DNA of 64,000 nucleotides from Erysipelotrichaceae bacterium (lineage in GTDB: Bacteria; Bacillota_I; Bacilli_A; Erysipelotrichales; Erysipelotrichaceae). The notes beneath the pieces were generated by a model, which ran no database searches, was not told the origin of the DNA, and saw only the letters and a program-made list of their open reading frames with translations. The DNA lies in the NCBI GenBank assembly GCA_017550145.1, contig JAFZQG010000013.1, positions 33,619 to 97,618 of the forward strand, given 5' to 3'. Below, piece after piece: positions 1 through 10,007 of the stretch. Each line of letters begins with the position of its first letter. The first letter of the stretch is position 1. The translations under genes and the position numbers were made by a program.

Positions 1-1947
1 TTATTCGCTGAAGGCTTCAGAAATGAAGTTCAAGTCGTCAATACGGTTTTATCAACCGATACCGACTGTTCACCGGAAATGGCTGCGATGTTTGGTGCAT
101 CACTGGCATTATGCATCTCCAATATTCCGTTTGACGGTCCGATCGCCGGCGTCAAAGTCGGTTATGTTGATGGCGAATTCGTCGTTAACCCGACTGTTGA
201 ACAGTTATCAAGATCCGAAATCGATCTGACGGTTGCGGGCACCAAGGATGCTTTAAACATGGTTGAAGCAGGCGCTCACGAAGTCAGCGAAGATCTGATG
301 CTGGATGCCCTGATGTTCGGCCATGACAGAGTCAAGGAACTCTGTGAAATGGAAGAACAGATCATTGCCAAAGTCGGCAAGGAAAAGATGGAAGTCGTTC
401 TCTATGAGATCGATCCGCGTGTAACCGAGTATGTCAATGCCAACGGCAAAGCCAGACTTGAAGCTGCCGTATCCATTCACGACAAACTCGAAGCTTATGC
501 CGCTCAGGATGCCATCATCAATGAGATGAAGGAACATTTCGCCAATGACAGCGAACTGAGTGAAAAGGAAAGCGAAAAACTGGTCAAGCAGACCGGTGAA
601 TACTGCGATCAGACGATCGCCAACGAAGTCAGAAGACTGATCTCTGATGAAAAGATCAGACCTGACGGCAGAAAACTTGATGAAATCAGACCGCTGAATT
701 CACAGGTCGATCTGCTTCCGCGTGTTCATGGCTCAGCCATGTTTACCCGTGGACAGACACAGGTCATGTCCATTACGACTCTTGGCCCTTTAGGTGACAA
801 CCAGATCGTTGATGACCTGACAGAAGTCGAAGAAAAGCGTTTCATGCATCAGTATAACTTCCCGCCTTACTGCGTAGGTGAAGTAGGAAGAATGGGTTCT
901 CCGGGCAGAAGAGAAATCGGCCACGGTGCACTTGGCGAAAGAGCACTCTTACAGGTCATTCCTTCCGAAGAAGAATTCCCATATGCGATCAGAACCGTTG
1001 CGGAAGTTATGGAATCCAACGGATCCAGCTCTCAGGCTTCGATCTGTGCCGGAACCATGTCCTTAATGGCAGCCGGTGTTCCGATCAAGGCTCCGGTAGC
1101 AGGTGTTGCCATGGGTTTAATCACGACAGGTGAAAACTATTCGATCCTGACTGATATTCAGGGTGTCGAAGACCACTACGGCGATATGGACTTCAAAGTC
1201 GCCGGAACAAGAGAAGGTATCACTGCTTTACAGATGGATATCAAGTGTAAGGGTATTACCAGAGAGATCTTCAAGGAAGCTCTGGCTCAGGCTCATAAGG
1301 GCAGAATGGAAATCCTTGACAATATGGCTACAGCCATTGCCGAACCGCGTAAGGAAGTCAGCAAGTATGCTCCGAAGATGGTGACCTTCACGATTCCGAC
1401 CGACAAGATCAGAGAAGTCATCGGTACCGGTGGTAAGACCATCAACGAGATCATTGACAACTGTGATCAGGTCAAGATCGACATCGATGATGACGGCAAG
1501 GTCGTTATCTATCATACTTCCAAGGAAGCCATCGAAAAGGCCAAGGCCATGATCGATGAAATCACCAGAGAAGCCAAGGTCGGTGAAGTCTATGATTCAA
1601 CAGTCGTCAGACTTGAGAAATTCGGTGCCTTCGTCGAATTGTTCAAGGGCCAGGATGCACTCTTACATGTTTCCAAGATCAAACATGAGAGAGTCGACAA
1701 ACCTGAAGATGTTCTGAAGATCGGCGACAAGATCAGAGTCAAAGTTACCGAGATTGACGAAAAGGGCAGAGTAAATGTCTCAGCCAAAGATCTGCTTCCT
1801 AAACCTGAAAAAGAAAACAGAAAAGACAACAAGAAAGACAACAGGAATAAGGAAGAAAAGAAAGAAGATGTTACTGAAGAAGTAAAAGAGGAAAAAACTG
1901 AAGAAAAGAAACACTTCGGTGAGATCCGTTTCTTCGGTAAGAAGTAA
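1..1947 (+). CDS. pnp: Polynucleotide phosphorylase, 3' part (5' end outside window)
   Basis: PNPase degrades RNA 3' to 5' using phosphate and releasing nucleoside diphosphates. The reading frame is open from base 1, so the gene starts before the window; an internal ATG at 79 is not the real start. Visible parts are the end of the first RNase PH domain, the helical linker, the second RNase PH domain ([13 protein letters not shown], then FTRGQTQ and GPLGDNQ), a KH domain ([15 protein letters not shown]) and an S1 domain ([20 protein letters not shown]). The C-terminus is a charged Lys/Glu-rich tail of about 45 residues ending in FFGKK, longer than in many homologues. A strong terminator follows directly. 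Confidence 0.97.
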   Translation, partial: LFAEGFRNEVQVVNTVLSTDTDCSPEMAAMFGASLALCISNIPFDGPIAGVKVGYVDGEFVVNPTVEQLSRSEIDLTVAGTKDALNMVEAGAHEVSEDLMLDALMFGHDRVKELCEMEEQIIAKVGKEKMEVVLYEIDPRVTEYVNANGKARLEAAVSIHDKLEAYAAQDAIINEMKEHFANDSELSEKESEKLVKQTGEYCDQTIANEVRRLISDEKIRPDGRKLDEIRPLNSQVDLLPRVHGSAMFTRGQTQVMSITTLGPLGDNQIVDDLTEVEEKRFMHQYNFPPYCVGEVGRMGSPGRREIGHGALGERALLQVIPSEEEFPYAIRTVAEVMESNGSSSQASICAGTMSLMAAGVPIKAPVAGVAMGLITTGENYSILTDIQGVEDHYGDMDFKVAGTREGITALQMDIKCKGITREIFKEALAQAHKGRMEILDNMATAIAEPRKEVSKYAPKMVTFTIPTDKIREVIGTGGKTINEIIDNCDQVKIDIDDDGKVVIYHTSKEAIEKAKAMIDEITREAKVGEVYDSTVVRLEKFGAFVELFKGQDALLHVSKIKHERVDKPEDVLKIGDKIRVKVTEIDEKGRVNVSAKDLLPKPEKENRKDNKKDNRNKEEKKEDVTEEVKEEKTEEKKHFGEIRFFGKK

Positions 1948-1954
1948 ATGAATG

Positions 1955-1984
1955 ACAGCTGTTCAATTGAACAGCTGTTTTTAT
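1955..1984 (+). terminator. Intrinsic terminator after pnp
   Basis: A perfect palindrome with arms ACAGCTGTTC and GAACAGCTGT is followed by TTTTATTA, 8 nt after the pnp stop codon. Confidence 0.9.
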
Positions 1985-2126
1985 TAGTTATTATTTGCCA
2001 TGTTATAATTTTATTAGTTTATATTATTTATGGAATAAATACAGAAAACATTTTTCATCAGCTGTTTATAAAAAAGATGAGATTCGTTTTACTAACTTGA
2101 TAATCAGATAGAAGGGATAATGTTTG

Positions 2127-4631
2127 ATGCGATCTATCCGTACGAAATTCACACTCCTGACCGTATGCACCATAGTGGCTGCCTTAGGCATTGCTACGGC
2201 TATCGGAGTCATATCGATCAGAAAAATCGGCCGAAACGATGCGGATCAGATGATGCATCTGACGGCTACGACCGGGGCATTAAATCTGGAGTCCTACTTT
2301 GAAAGTGTCGAGCATTCCGTTGATGTGGTATCAACACTGGTTCAGGATTCTCTTGAGGAGATGCCTTTTGATCAGCTTGAAGCACAGGTAGAACGTTCCC
2401 GCAATCTTTTCGGAAGGATCGCAAACAACACCAACGGCGTTCTTACCTACTATTTCCGTATCGATCCGGAAGTATCCGATACCATTAAGGGTTTCTGGTA
2501 TGTAAACCTGGACGGTAAAGGCTTTAAGGAACATGAAGTAACAGATATCAGTCAGTACGATACAAATGATACGTCGAAGCTGGTGTGGTTTACTGTTCCT
2601 AAGGCTACAGGAGAAGGCCTCTGGCTTCCTCCGTACTATACGGAAAACCTTGATATCATGGTCACATCCTATAATGTACCGGTTTACTGGAATAATACTT
2701 TTGTCGGTGTCATCGGTATTGAAATAGAATATGAAACACTGGCCAAAGAAGTTGAAAACATAGAAATATTCGATAGCGGCTATGCCTTTATCCTTGATGA
2801 GGATTCAAATGTCATCTACCATCCGAAGATGGATGCCGTCAAACTTGACATCCATGCGATCGATAAGGACCACGTCGATAAATATATCGGCAGTAATCAT
2901 ATCGAGTATAAATTTGAAGGTATCGAAAAAGAAGCTGTCTGGATACCTTTAAGCAACGGTATGCGGATCTATGTTACAGCACCGGTATCGGAAATCGACA
3001 GCGGCTGGCAGAATATGATCAAGAATATCATCTATGCGTCTGTTGCGATACTGACAATCGTAATCGCGGTTCTGATGCGTTTTACGTATCATCTCACCAA
3101 ACCTCTCACTGAGCTTACACAGGCTGCAAAAGAAGCTGACAAAGGCAACTATGAATTCGCTCTGGAATACAACCAGGATGATGAGGTCGGCATCCTGACG
3201 CGTACGTTCAAGCAGCTGGCGGCTCACACCAAGGAACACATCAATGCTCTGAATAAACAGGCATATGTCGATGATCTGACATCTGTCAGAAATAAAGCTG
3301 CATATACGGAATATATTGAAGATCTGCAGAAACGTCTTGATAAGGGTGAAAGTATCAATTTTGCGGTCGGAGTCTTTGACTGTGACAATCTCAAGAGTAT
3401 CAACGATCAGTACGGTCATGACAAAGGTGATGAATATCTTAAGACAGCCTGCAGACTGATATGCCGTGTTTTCCAGCATTCTCCGGTCTTCAGGATCGGC
3501 GGTGATGAGTTTGCGGTCATCATGCAGAATGACGATTATAATAACCGTCAGAAACTGGCTGATCAGTTCTACACTGAAAGTGACAGAATTAATAATTCAG
3601 CCGATAACGAATGGTATCACGTCCATACGGCCATGGGCATTGCCACTTATGATCCTAAACTGGATAAAAATGTGTTTGAGACGGTCCGCCGTGCCGATAA
3701 GCTGATGTACGACAACAAGCAGAACGGCAGAGTAAGCGAAACTTCGAAAAGCGGGAATTTCTTCTTTGTGGAAAGCGATGAACTGTACTGGAAGGAACAG
3801 TATATTCTTGACAGTTTCAAGACTGCTCTGGAAGAACACTGGATTAAAGTTTACTATATGCCGATCATGCGTTTAAGAAACAGCAAGCTGACGATTCTTG
3901 AAGCTCTGGCAAGATGGATCGATCCGGTAAGAGGCATAATCATGCCTAATGAATTCATCTATGTTCTTTCGAGATATCATCAGATCCATCTTCTGGATAT
4001 GTATATGGTTGAAGAAGTATGCCGGGAATTCGGCGAAAGAGAAAAAGGCGGACTTCCTACGATACCTGTTTCAGTCAATATTTCAGCACAGGATTTTGAC
4101 TATATAGATGTTCCGTCTTCGTTAAAACAGATCACAGAAAAGTATGATCTTACTCCTGATGACATAATTGTCGAGATTACCGAACATGATGTTGCCAAAA
4201 GTAAAGACAACTTCAAAGAAGCACTTAAACAGCTTCATGAATACGGATTCAGACTGTGGATCGATGATTTCGGAAGCGGCTATTCTTCACTTAATGTTCT
4301 AAGTCAGTATGATGTCGACAGGATCAAGATCGATATGGATCTGATCCGCCATCTGGATGACAATAACGGCGCAAACAGAAAAGTGCTGGAAGCGATGGTC
4401 AAGGTCTGCAACGAAATAGGTATCGGTACATTGGCTGAAGGAATCGAAAAGGAAGAACAGCTTGAATTCTTAAAGGAAATCGGCTGCGATCTGGCTCAGG
4501 GCTTCTATCTCTATAAACCGGAGCCGATCGATGTTTCGATCTATAAATTCAAACATCGTACTGAAGATATTCCGCACGAAAGCGATGAAGAACGTGTCGA
4601 ATCATTTAACCAGTCAAAGGAAAAGAAGTAA
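2127..4631 (+). CDS. Membrane GGDEF-EAL protein with Cache sensor and HAMP (c-di-GMP turnover)
   Basis: A bifunctional-looking cyclic-di-GMP enzyme of about 834 residues. In order: a TM helix (about 8-28), an extracellular double-Cache-like sensor (about 30-290), a second TM (about 292-314), HAMP, a GGDEF domain with intact GGDEF at about 458, and an EAL domain with EALARW at about 592, then VEITEH, WIDDFGSGYSS, KIDMD and AEGIE. Both catalytic signatures look intact, so cyclase or phosphodiesterase activity cannot be excluded by inspection. No RxxD inhibitory site sits in the usual place before GGDEF, so product inhibition is probably absent. The ATG at 2127 is preferred over the TTG at 2124; GAAGGG at 2111 is the likely SD. 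The gene stands alone between terminators, after about 110 nt of leader. Confidence 0.93.
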   Translation: MRSIRTKFTLLTVCTIVAALGIATAIGVISIRKIGRNDADQMMHLTATTGALNLESYFESVEHSVDVVSTLVQDSLEEMPFDQLEAQVERSRNLFGRIANNTNGVLTYYFRIDPEVSDTIKGFWYVNLDGKGFKEHEVTDISQYDTNDTSKLVWFTVPKATGEGLWLPPYYTENLDIMVTSYNVPVYWNNTFVGVIGIEIEYETLAKEVENIEIFDSGYAFILDEDSNVIYHPKMDAVKLDIHAIDKDHVDKYIGSNHIEYKFEGIEKEAVWIPLSNGMRIYVTAPVSEIDSGWQNMIKNIIYASVAILTIVIAVLMRFTYHLTKPLTELTQAAKEADKGNYEFALEYNQDDEVGILTRTFKQLAAHTKEHINALNKQAYVDDLTSVRNKAAYTEYIEDLQKRLDKGESINFAVGVFDCDNLKSINDQYGHDKGDEYLKTACRLICRVFQHSPVFRIGGDEFAVIMQNDDYNNRQKLADQFYTESDRINNSADNEWYHVHTAMGIATYDPKLDKNVFETVRRADKLMYDNKQNGRVSETSKSGNFFFVESDELYWKEQYILDSFKTALEEHWIKVYYMPIMRLRNSKLTILEALARWIDPVRGIIMPNEFIYVLSRYHQIHLLDMYMVEEVCREFGEREKGGLPTIPVSVNISAQDFDYIDVPSSLKQITEKYDLTPDDIIVEITEHDVAKSKDNFKEALKQLHEYGFRLWIDDFGSGYSSLNVLSQYDVDRIKIDMDLIRHLDDNNGANRKVLEAMVKVCNEIGIGTLAEGIEKEEQLEFLKEIGCDLAQGFYLYKPEPIDVSIYKFKHRTEDIPHESDEERVESFNQSKEKK

Positions 4632-4658
4632 AAAGCAGAATTCATCAATTCTGCTTTT
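4631..4658. terminator. Bidirectional terminator between convergent genes
   Basis: A hairpin AAAAGCAGAATT / AATTCTGCTTTT with loop CATC has A-rich and T-rich flanks, so it can stop transcription from both sides. It overlaps the stop codons of both convergent genes. Confidence 0.85.
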
Positions 4659-5725
4659 TAGATTATCTCTATATCGTGTGGATATTTATTCAGGATTTCA
4701 CAGCCATCTTCAGTTACTATCACCAGATCTTCGATCCTGCAGCCCATGGTCGATGGATCGTAGATTCCCGGTTCAATGGAGAAGACATTGTTTACTTCGG
4801 TAAGATCAGTAAATGAACTTGAGACATCACCGTATTCATGGTCTTCGATACCGATAAAATGTCCCAGACGATGGGTAAAGTATTCGCCATATCCTCCTTC
4901 ACTAATGACATCTCTGGCACATTTATCGATGTCACAAAGTCTGATACCAGCTTTAACCATATCCTCCGCGTCTTCATTGGCTTTTCTGACCAGATTATAG
5001 ACTTCCTTTTGAATATCACTCGGTTCTTTTCTATAGAAGAAGGTCCTGGTCATATCCGAACAGTATCCTTTATAGACACAGCCCACATCAAACAGTACGA
5101 CATCACCTTCCTTAATGACTGTATCATCAGGCATATGATGCGGATCAGCGGCATTCACGCCAAAGGCTACGATCGGATCAAAAGAGTAGGCGGAAGCTCC
5201 AAGTTCCTTATAGATATCCATCATCTGTGAAGCCACTTCTTTTTCGCTGACGCCTTCATGGATCAGAGTCTTGAATCTGTTCATGGCTGCATCATTTATT
5301 TGAGATGATTTTCTTATCAGTTCGATTTCTTCTTCATCCTTTACCGCTCTGGTCTTATCGACAGCTAAGGAACCGTTGATGAAGTCTTTCGCTATATTGT
5401 TTTTCTGCATAGGCAAAAGGAAGCGGGCAGCGAGATTTTTATCTACTCCGAGTGTCCAGTTTCTGTCAATATATGGAGAAAGGACATCACAGATGTCATC
5501 GCTGTCTGAGAAAGAAACGATCCTTAAGCCTTCTGGTTTTTCTAACGGAAACAGAACATTCAGAAACAGAATCGGATCCTGATCCTTTGAAAGTAATAAT
5601 CCCAGAAATCTTTCACCGGGATGAATTTCGCATCCTGTCAGATACTTGATTGCATACGGATCACTGATAAGTAAGGCTTCACTTGCACTTTTTTCCAGAA
5701 CTTTTTCGATTCTTTCTTTTTTCAT
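4658..5725 (-). CDS. M24 family metallopeptidase (Xaa-Pro aminopeptidase/dipeptidase type)
   Basis: A cytosolic dimetal peptidase of 355 residues that probably removes N-terminal residues before proline. The N-terminal creatinase-like domain is followed by a pita-bread catalytic domain. The metal ligands are recognisable: DVGCVYKGYCSDMTRTF (two Asp), HRLGHFIGIEDH (His), SIEPGIY (Glu) and CRIEDLVIV (Glu). The reading frame is open further upstream, but the start MKKERIEKV at 5725 is preferred: AGAGGTG lies 6 nt before it and the extra upstream residues do not look like this family. It is divergent from trmB. PepP and PepQ subtypes cannot be separated by eye. Confidence 0.92.
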   Translation of the reverse strand: MKKERIEKVLEKSASEALLISDPYAIKYLTGCEIHPGERFLGLLLSKDQDPILFLNVLFPLEKPEGLRIVSFSDSDDICDVLSPYIDRNWTLGVDKNLAARFLLPMQKNNIAKDFINGSLAVDKTRAVKDEEEIELIRKSSQINDAAMNRFKTLIHEGVSEKEVASQMMDIYKELGASAYSFDPIVAFGVNAADPHHMPDDTVIKEGDVVLFDVGCVYKGYCSDMTRTFFYRKEPSDIQKEVYNLVRKANEDAEDMVKAGIRLCDIDKCARDVISEGGYGEYFTHRLGHFIGIEDHEYGDVSSSFTDLTEVNNVFSIEPGIYDPSTMGCRIEDLVIVTEDGCEILNKYPHDIEII

Positions 5726-5780
5726 AAAGGCACCTCTTTCCTTTAATATTTTATATCCTTTTATTATTCCCGATAAAAGA

Positions 5781-5786
5781 TATAAT
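5781..5786 (+). promoter_or_regulatory. -10 box of a probable leaderless trmB promoter
   Basis: TATAAT ends 6 nt before the trmB ATG, so the expected transcription start coincides with the start codon. No clear -35 is present. Confidence 0.6.
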
Positions 5787-5792
5787 AGGTGT

Positions 5793-6404
5793 ATGCGCAT
5801 GCGGAAGAAGAAATGGGTATCCCCGTTTCTGGAGAATGAAAAAGAATATCTGATAAGTGATCTCAAATCCTTACCGAAAGATCACCCTGTATATATTGAA
5901 ATCGGTATGGGAATGGGCGATTTTATTACCGAATCGGCAAAACTGAATCCGGATATCTTTTATATCGGTCTGGAGAGAGAAGAGACCTGCGTGGCCAGAG
6001 CCATCAAGAAAGCTCAGGATCTTCAGCTAAGCAATTTCAGAGTATTATTAGCTGATGCGGGAAATATCGAAGAAATCACGGATGAAGACAGTATCGATCT
6101 GATCTATCTGCATTTTTCGGATCCGTGGCCCAAGAAAAGAAATCATAAGCGCCGTCTGACATATCCGCCGTTTCTGAAGAAATACGAAATGATCCTTAAG
6201 AATAAGGGCATTCTGATCATAAAGAGCGATAACGAGGGCTTTTTCGATGATTCGTTAGAATACTTTAAAGAATCGAATTTTAAGCTTGAGGAAGTAAACA
6301 GGGATTATCATAAGGAAGACGAGCCGATGACAGCTTATCAGGCTAAATTTGTGGCTGAAGGCAAGCCGATCTACTATGCGCAATACAGTTTGGATAAGGT
6401 ATAA
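5793..6404 (+). CDS. trmB: tRNA (guanine-N7-)-methyltransferase TrmB
   Basis: An SAM-dependent enzyme that makes m7G46 in the tRNA variable loop. The Rossmann SAM site IEIGMGMGDFI and the family signature HFSDPWPKKRNHKRRLTYPPFLKKY are clear, and DEPMTAYQAKF near the C-terminus matches the conserved T-x-Y-E-x-K-F region. The start MRMRKKKW is chosen by similarity to Bacillus TrmB, which also begins MRMR; ATG 5799 is an alternative. The only SD-like string, AGGTG, ends 1 nt before ATG 5793, too close to work. A leaderless message from TATAAT at 5781 is the better explanation. Confidence 0.95.
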   Translation: MRMRKKKWVSPFLENEKEYLISDLKSLPKDHPVYIEIGMGMGDFITESAKLNPDIFYIGLEREETCVARAIKKAQDLQLSNFRVLLADAGNIEEITDEDSIDLIYLHFSDPWPKKRNHKRRLTYPPFLKKYEMILKNKGILIIKSDNEGFFDDSLEYFKESNFKLEEVNRDYHKEDEPMTAYQAKFVAEGKPIYYAQYSLDKV

Positions 6405-6413
6405 TTATTAGTA

Positions 6414-7433
6414 ATGAAGTTATTGAAAAAGGCAATCTGTGTGCTGCTGATAATACTGTTATCGGGATGTACCAGCACCAAACACTATACAGCTTATACG
6501 ATCTATCCGATCGGTTATCTTTTGAGCAGAATCGGCGGTAATCGAATCGATGCCGTTTCGATTCAGAACCGTTCTCTGATCCAGTGTGCCAATCTGGTAG
6601 ATAATTATGAGGAGATTCTTTCCGATTCTTCGGTTTTATTCCATATCGGCAATCTGGAGCCTTATATGGATCTCTATGATGATCAGATCAAGGAACTGGG
6701 CATCGATTTAAGTGCCGGAGATCTTTCAGTCTTAAACTGTCTTTACGAATATAAGCGTTATACACCGGTCATCGTTGATGGCAAGGTATCATATGTCGAA
6801 GGTCCGTATTACGAAGGCGATGTCTTCAATGAGATCGATACATATGATCTGGATCCTTTCATCTGGCTTTCACCGAGCGGCATGTATTGCATGGCCAAAG
6901 ATGTCTATGAATATCTGGCCAATAACTATGTCGAACAGTCCGCATATTTTGAGGATAACTATAAGCAGGTCGCTGATGAACTGATCGCTTTGGATGCGTC
7001 ATATCAGGCCCTGGCAGCCCGTCTGGTAAAAGAAAACAAGACCATCAAGTTTGTATCCATGACCGGTTCTTTCGGCTGCTGGCAGAAGGATTTCGGCTTC
7101 CAGGTCTATCCTGTATGTCTGTCCAAGTACGGAGCACTTCCAAGTGATGCACAGCTGGAAATAATCAAGACCAGGATCAGAAATGATGATGTAAGATTCA
7201 TTGCCTATGAACCGAATATGCCTGATGAAATGATGGAACTGATGGTCAAACTGGAAGAAGAACTTGGTTTAAAGCGTATTACCTTGAGAAACATTTCTTC
7301 CTTGACCAGTACACAGATCGAAAGCGGCAAGGATTATCTTTCTCTGATGTATGAAAACCTCAGTGTCTTAGAGAGCATCGCTACATCTTCGACTCCGAGC
7401 GTTCAGGCTGAAGTTGAAATAGAAGAGGACTAA
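6414..7433 (+). CDS. TroA/ZnuA-like lipoprotein lacking the usual metal ligands
   Basis: A secreted lipoprotein: signal peptide with lipobox LSGC and Cys19 as the lipidation site. The rest follows the layout of zinc/manganese cluster A-I binding proteins (TIYPIGYLLSRIGG, HIGNLEPYMD, DPFIWLSP, long backbone helix, SMTGSFGCWQKDFGF, LPSDAQLEIIKTRI, AYEPNMP). The histidines that bind metal in this family seem absent: DPHxWLDP is DPFIWLSP, and the H of the later HxAF-type motif is replaced. No ABC permease or ATPase is adjacent. It starts 9 nt after the trmB stop without an SD, with a TATAAT at 6400-6405 overlapping the trmB stop. Its ligand is unknown. Confidence 0.75.
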   Translation: MKLLKKAICVLLIILLSGCTSTKHYTAYTIYPIGYLLSRIGGNRIDAVSIQNRSLIQCANLVDNYEEILSDSSVLFHIGNLEPYMDLYDDQIKELGIDLSAGDLSVLNCLYEYKRYTPVIVDGKVSYVEGPYYEGDVFNEIDTYDLDPFIWLSPSGMYCMAKDVYEYLANNYVEQSAYFEDNYKQVADELIALDASYQALAARLVKENKTIKFVSMTGSFGCWQKDFGFQVYPVCLSKYGALPSDAQLEIIKTRIRNDDVRFIAYEPNMPDEMMELMVKLEEELGLKRITLRNISSLTSTQIESGKDYLSLMYENLSVLESIATSSTPSVQAEVEIEED

Positions 7434-10007
7434 ATGAAACTGTTACTGATTGATGGAAACTCTGTACTGTTCAGAGCTTTCTATGCAACAGCCTATGGCA
7501 ATATCATGAAAACAAGTAAAGGCGTGTACACGAATGCGGTATACGCTTTTGCGAATATGCTTAATAAGGCGGTAAAAGAAATATCTCCGGATTACTGTGT
7601 CGTAGCCTTTGATAAGGGTAAACATACTTTCCGTCATGAACTGAATCCGGATTATAAAGCCGGAAGAAAAGAGACACCGGAAGAACTGGTCGGACAGTTC
7701 CAGTTGGTCAGAGAGATGTTAGAAGCATATGGCGTTCCTTATCTTGAGTATGATTCCATTGAAGCCGATGACATCATCGGTTCCTTGGCTAAGAAATACG
7801 ACATGGAGACCTGCATCCTTTCAAGCGACAGAGATATGCTGCAGCTGATCGATGATACGACCAGTGTCTATGTAATGCGCAAGGGCATGTCGGATATCGC
7901 CAAGATGGATGAGCCGGCCTTAAAGGAAGAATACGGCTTGAAGCCTTATCAGATCATTGACTATAAGGGCCTGGCCGGTGATAAGTCCGACAATATCAAA
8001 GGCGTTGAAGGTGTCGGAGACAAGACCGCAGTTAAGCTGCTCAATGATTACGATACCTGTGAAGGCATCTATGAACATATCGATGAAATAAAGGGTAAAC
8101 TTCAGGAGAAACTGATCAGAGATAAGGATTCATGTTTCCTGTCCAAGAAACTTGCGACGATCAAGACCGATGTCGATATCAGTGAAGATCTGGACAGTTT
8201 CAGACTGAAGATCGATGAAAAAGGCCGAAATGCTTTCTTCGAAAAATATGAAATGTATTCTTTGATCAGAAAGGTCGAAGAAAAGAAAAAGGAAATAAAA
8301 TCTAATACTTCAATCGTTAAAAAGATCAGTAAGGATCTTCTTAAAGATGCGGTTATCTATTTTGTATCGGATGAATTCTCCTATTATGAAAGAAAGATCT
8401 ACGGAGCCTGTTTCGCCAATACCGATAAACAGGAATATATAACGATCGAAGATCTTAAGAACGATAAGGATGCCTCAATATATCTTTCTTCGGATAAGAA
8501 GAAAGCTGTCTTTGATCTGAAAGCTGTAAAACATGCCCTGGATCATAATGGTATGAGCATCGGTGAAAACAGCGATGACATCTATCTGATGTGTTTCCTT
8601 TCCAACAACTACAACAGCGATCTAAAAACGATCATTCTCAATTACGGCGGTGGCGAGATCAGAGAAATAAAAGATCTTTTCGGAACCGAAAAGAAACCTC
8701 TGGAACCAACTCTGGAAGAACAGGCTGCCTATGCGGGTGAGATAGCTAAGAATCTGGCAATGATCTTAAAGAAGGTCGAAAAAGAACTTGAAGAAAAAGA
8801 GATGGTAAGTCTCTATCAGGATATCGAATTGCCGTTAGTATATGTCCTGTACGGTATGGAGAAGGAAGGCGTCTATTGCGATGTCAAGGAACTTGATGAG
8901 ATCGCCGAAAACACCAAGAAGAAGATCGACAGGGTTGAAGCCCGTATCTATAAATCAGTCGGTCATGAATTCAATATCGGATCTCCTAAACAGTTAAGTG
9001 AAGTTCTTTATACTGAACTGGATCTGCCTGATTTAAAGAAAGGCTCGACCAATGCGGACGTCTTAAGCAAATTAACCGATTATCATCCGGTGGTTTCCGA
9101 TATTCTCGAATACCGCAAGTATACAAAACTGTATTCCACTTATGCGGAAGGCTTAAAGAAGTATATCGGTCCTGATTCCAAGATCCATACGATCTTCTCG
9201 CAGATGATCACTCAGACCGGACGTCTGTCCAGTTATGATCCTAACTTGCAGAATATTTCCGTCAGAGACGATGAAGGCAGAGAAATCAGAAAAGCCTTCA
9301 GACCTGGTGAAGGTCATGTAATGATCAGCTCCGACTATTCACAGGTCGAACTGCGTGTTCTTTCATCTCTGGCAAATGAAGAGAAAATGATCGAAGCCTT
9401 CAACAGCGGTATCGATATTCATACCAAGACCGCCATGGATGTCTTCGGTTTAAGCAAAGAAGAAGTCAGTGATACTGTCAGAAGACATGCGAAGGCGGTC
9501 AACTTCGGTGTGGTATACGGTATTTCGGATTTCGGTCTGGCCAATCAGACCCAGCTGTCTTTCAAGGATGCGAAGAAGTTCATTGATGATTATTTCGTGA
9601 CTTATCCTAATATCAAGGAATATCTGGATTCCCAGGTTGAGTTCTGCAAGGAAAACGGTTATGTCAAGACGATGCTGAACAGACGCCGTTATATCAATGA
9701 GATCAATGACCGTAACTATATGATGCGTGAATTCGGCAAGCGCGCAGCCATGAACGCGACGATTCAGGGCAGTGCTGCCGATCTGATCAAGATCGCAATG
9801 GTCAGAGCCGACCGAAAACTGAAGGAAGAAAAACTCGAATCAAAACTGATCCTGCAGGTTCATGACGAACTGATATTCGATGTGCCGGAAAATGAAGTCG
9901 AAAAGATGAAAGAGATAATTCCGGAGATCATGTCCAATGCCTATAAGATGAAGACCCGTCTGGATTCTTCTTTAGCCATCGGCAAAGACTGGTATGAGGC
10001 CAAGTAA
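7434..10007 (+). CDS. polA: DNA polymerase I
   Basis: The repair and Okazaki-fragment polymerase, 857 residues. It has an N-terminal 5'-3' exonuclease domain (LLLIDGNSVLFRAFYA, EADDIIGSLA, SSDRDMLQL, GVEGVGDKTA), a middle exonuclease-fold domain, and a C-terminal family A polymerase (GRLSSYDPNLQNI, SSDYSQVELRVL, RRHAKAVNFGVVYGI, LQVHDELIFD). The middle domain lacks the DxE proofreading motif (YFVSDEFSYYERK instead), so 3'-5' proofreading is probably lost, as in Bacillus and Taq PolA. The ATG directly follows the previous stop codon, and the TAA overlaps the mutM ATG (TAATG), so translation is coupled in a repair/replication operon. Confidence 0.98.
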   Translation: MKLLLIDGNSVLFRAFYATAYGNIMKTSKGVYTNAVYAFANMLNKAVKEISPDYCVVAFDKGKHTFRHELNPDYKAGRKETPEELVGQFQLVREMLEAYGVPYLEYDSIEADDIIGSLAKKYDMETCILSSDRDMLQLIDDTTSVYVMRKGMSDIAKMDEPALKEEYGLKPYQIIDYKGLAGDKSDNIKGVEGVGDKTAVKLLNDYDTCEGIYEHIDEIKGKLQEKLIRDKDSCFLSKKLATIKTDVDISEDLDSFRLKIDEKGRNAFFEKYEMYSLIRKVEEKKKEIKSNTSIVKKISKDLLKDAVIYFVSDEFSYYERKIYGACFANTDKQEYITIEDLKNDKDASIYLSSDKKKAVFDLKAVKHALDHNGMSIGENSDDIYLMCFLSNNYNSDLKTIILNYGGGEIREIKDLFGTEKKPLEPTLEEQAAYAGEIAKNLAMILKKVEKELEEKEMVSLYQDIELPLVYVLYGMEKEGVYCDVKELDEIAENTKKKIDRVEARIYKSVGHEFNIGSPKQLSEVLYTELDLPDLKKGSTNADVLSKLTDYHPVVSDILEYRKYTKLYSTYAEGLKKYIGPDSKIHTIFSQMITQTGRLSSYDPNLQNISVRDDEGREIRKAFRPGEGHVMISSDYSQVELRVLSSLANEEKMIEAFNSGIDIHTKTAMDVFGLSKEEVSDTVRRHAKAVNFGVVYGISDFGLANQTQLSFKDAKKFIDDYFVTYPNIKEYLDSQVEFCKENGYVKTMLNRRRYINEINDRNYMMREFGKRAAMNATIQGSAADLIKIAMVRADRKLKEEKLESKLILQVHDELIFDVPENEVEKMKEIIPEIMSNAYKMKTRLDSSLAIGKDWYEAK

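Noticed and set aside
2010..2126. c-di-GMP riboswitch in the leader of the GGDEF-EAL gene
   Set aside because: The leader is AT-rich and I could not see the conserved GEMM core sequences.
2949..3479. Open frame of 176 codons on the minus strand inside the GGDEF-EAL gene
   Set aside because: It is antisense to intact catalytic domains, with no SD or recognisable domain.
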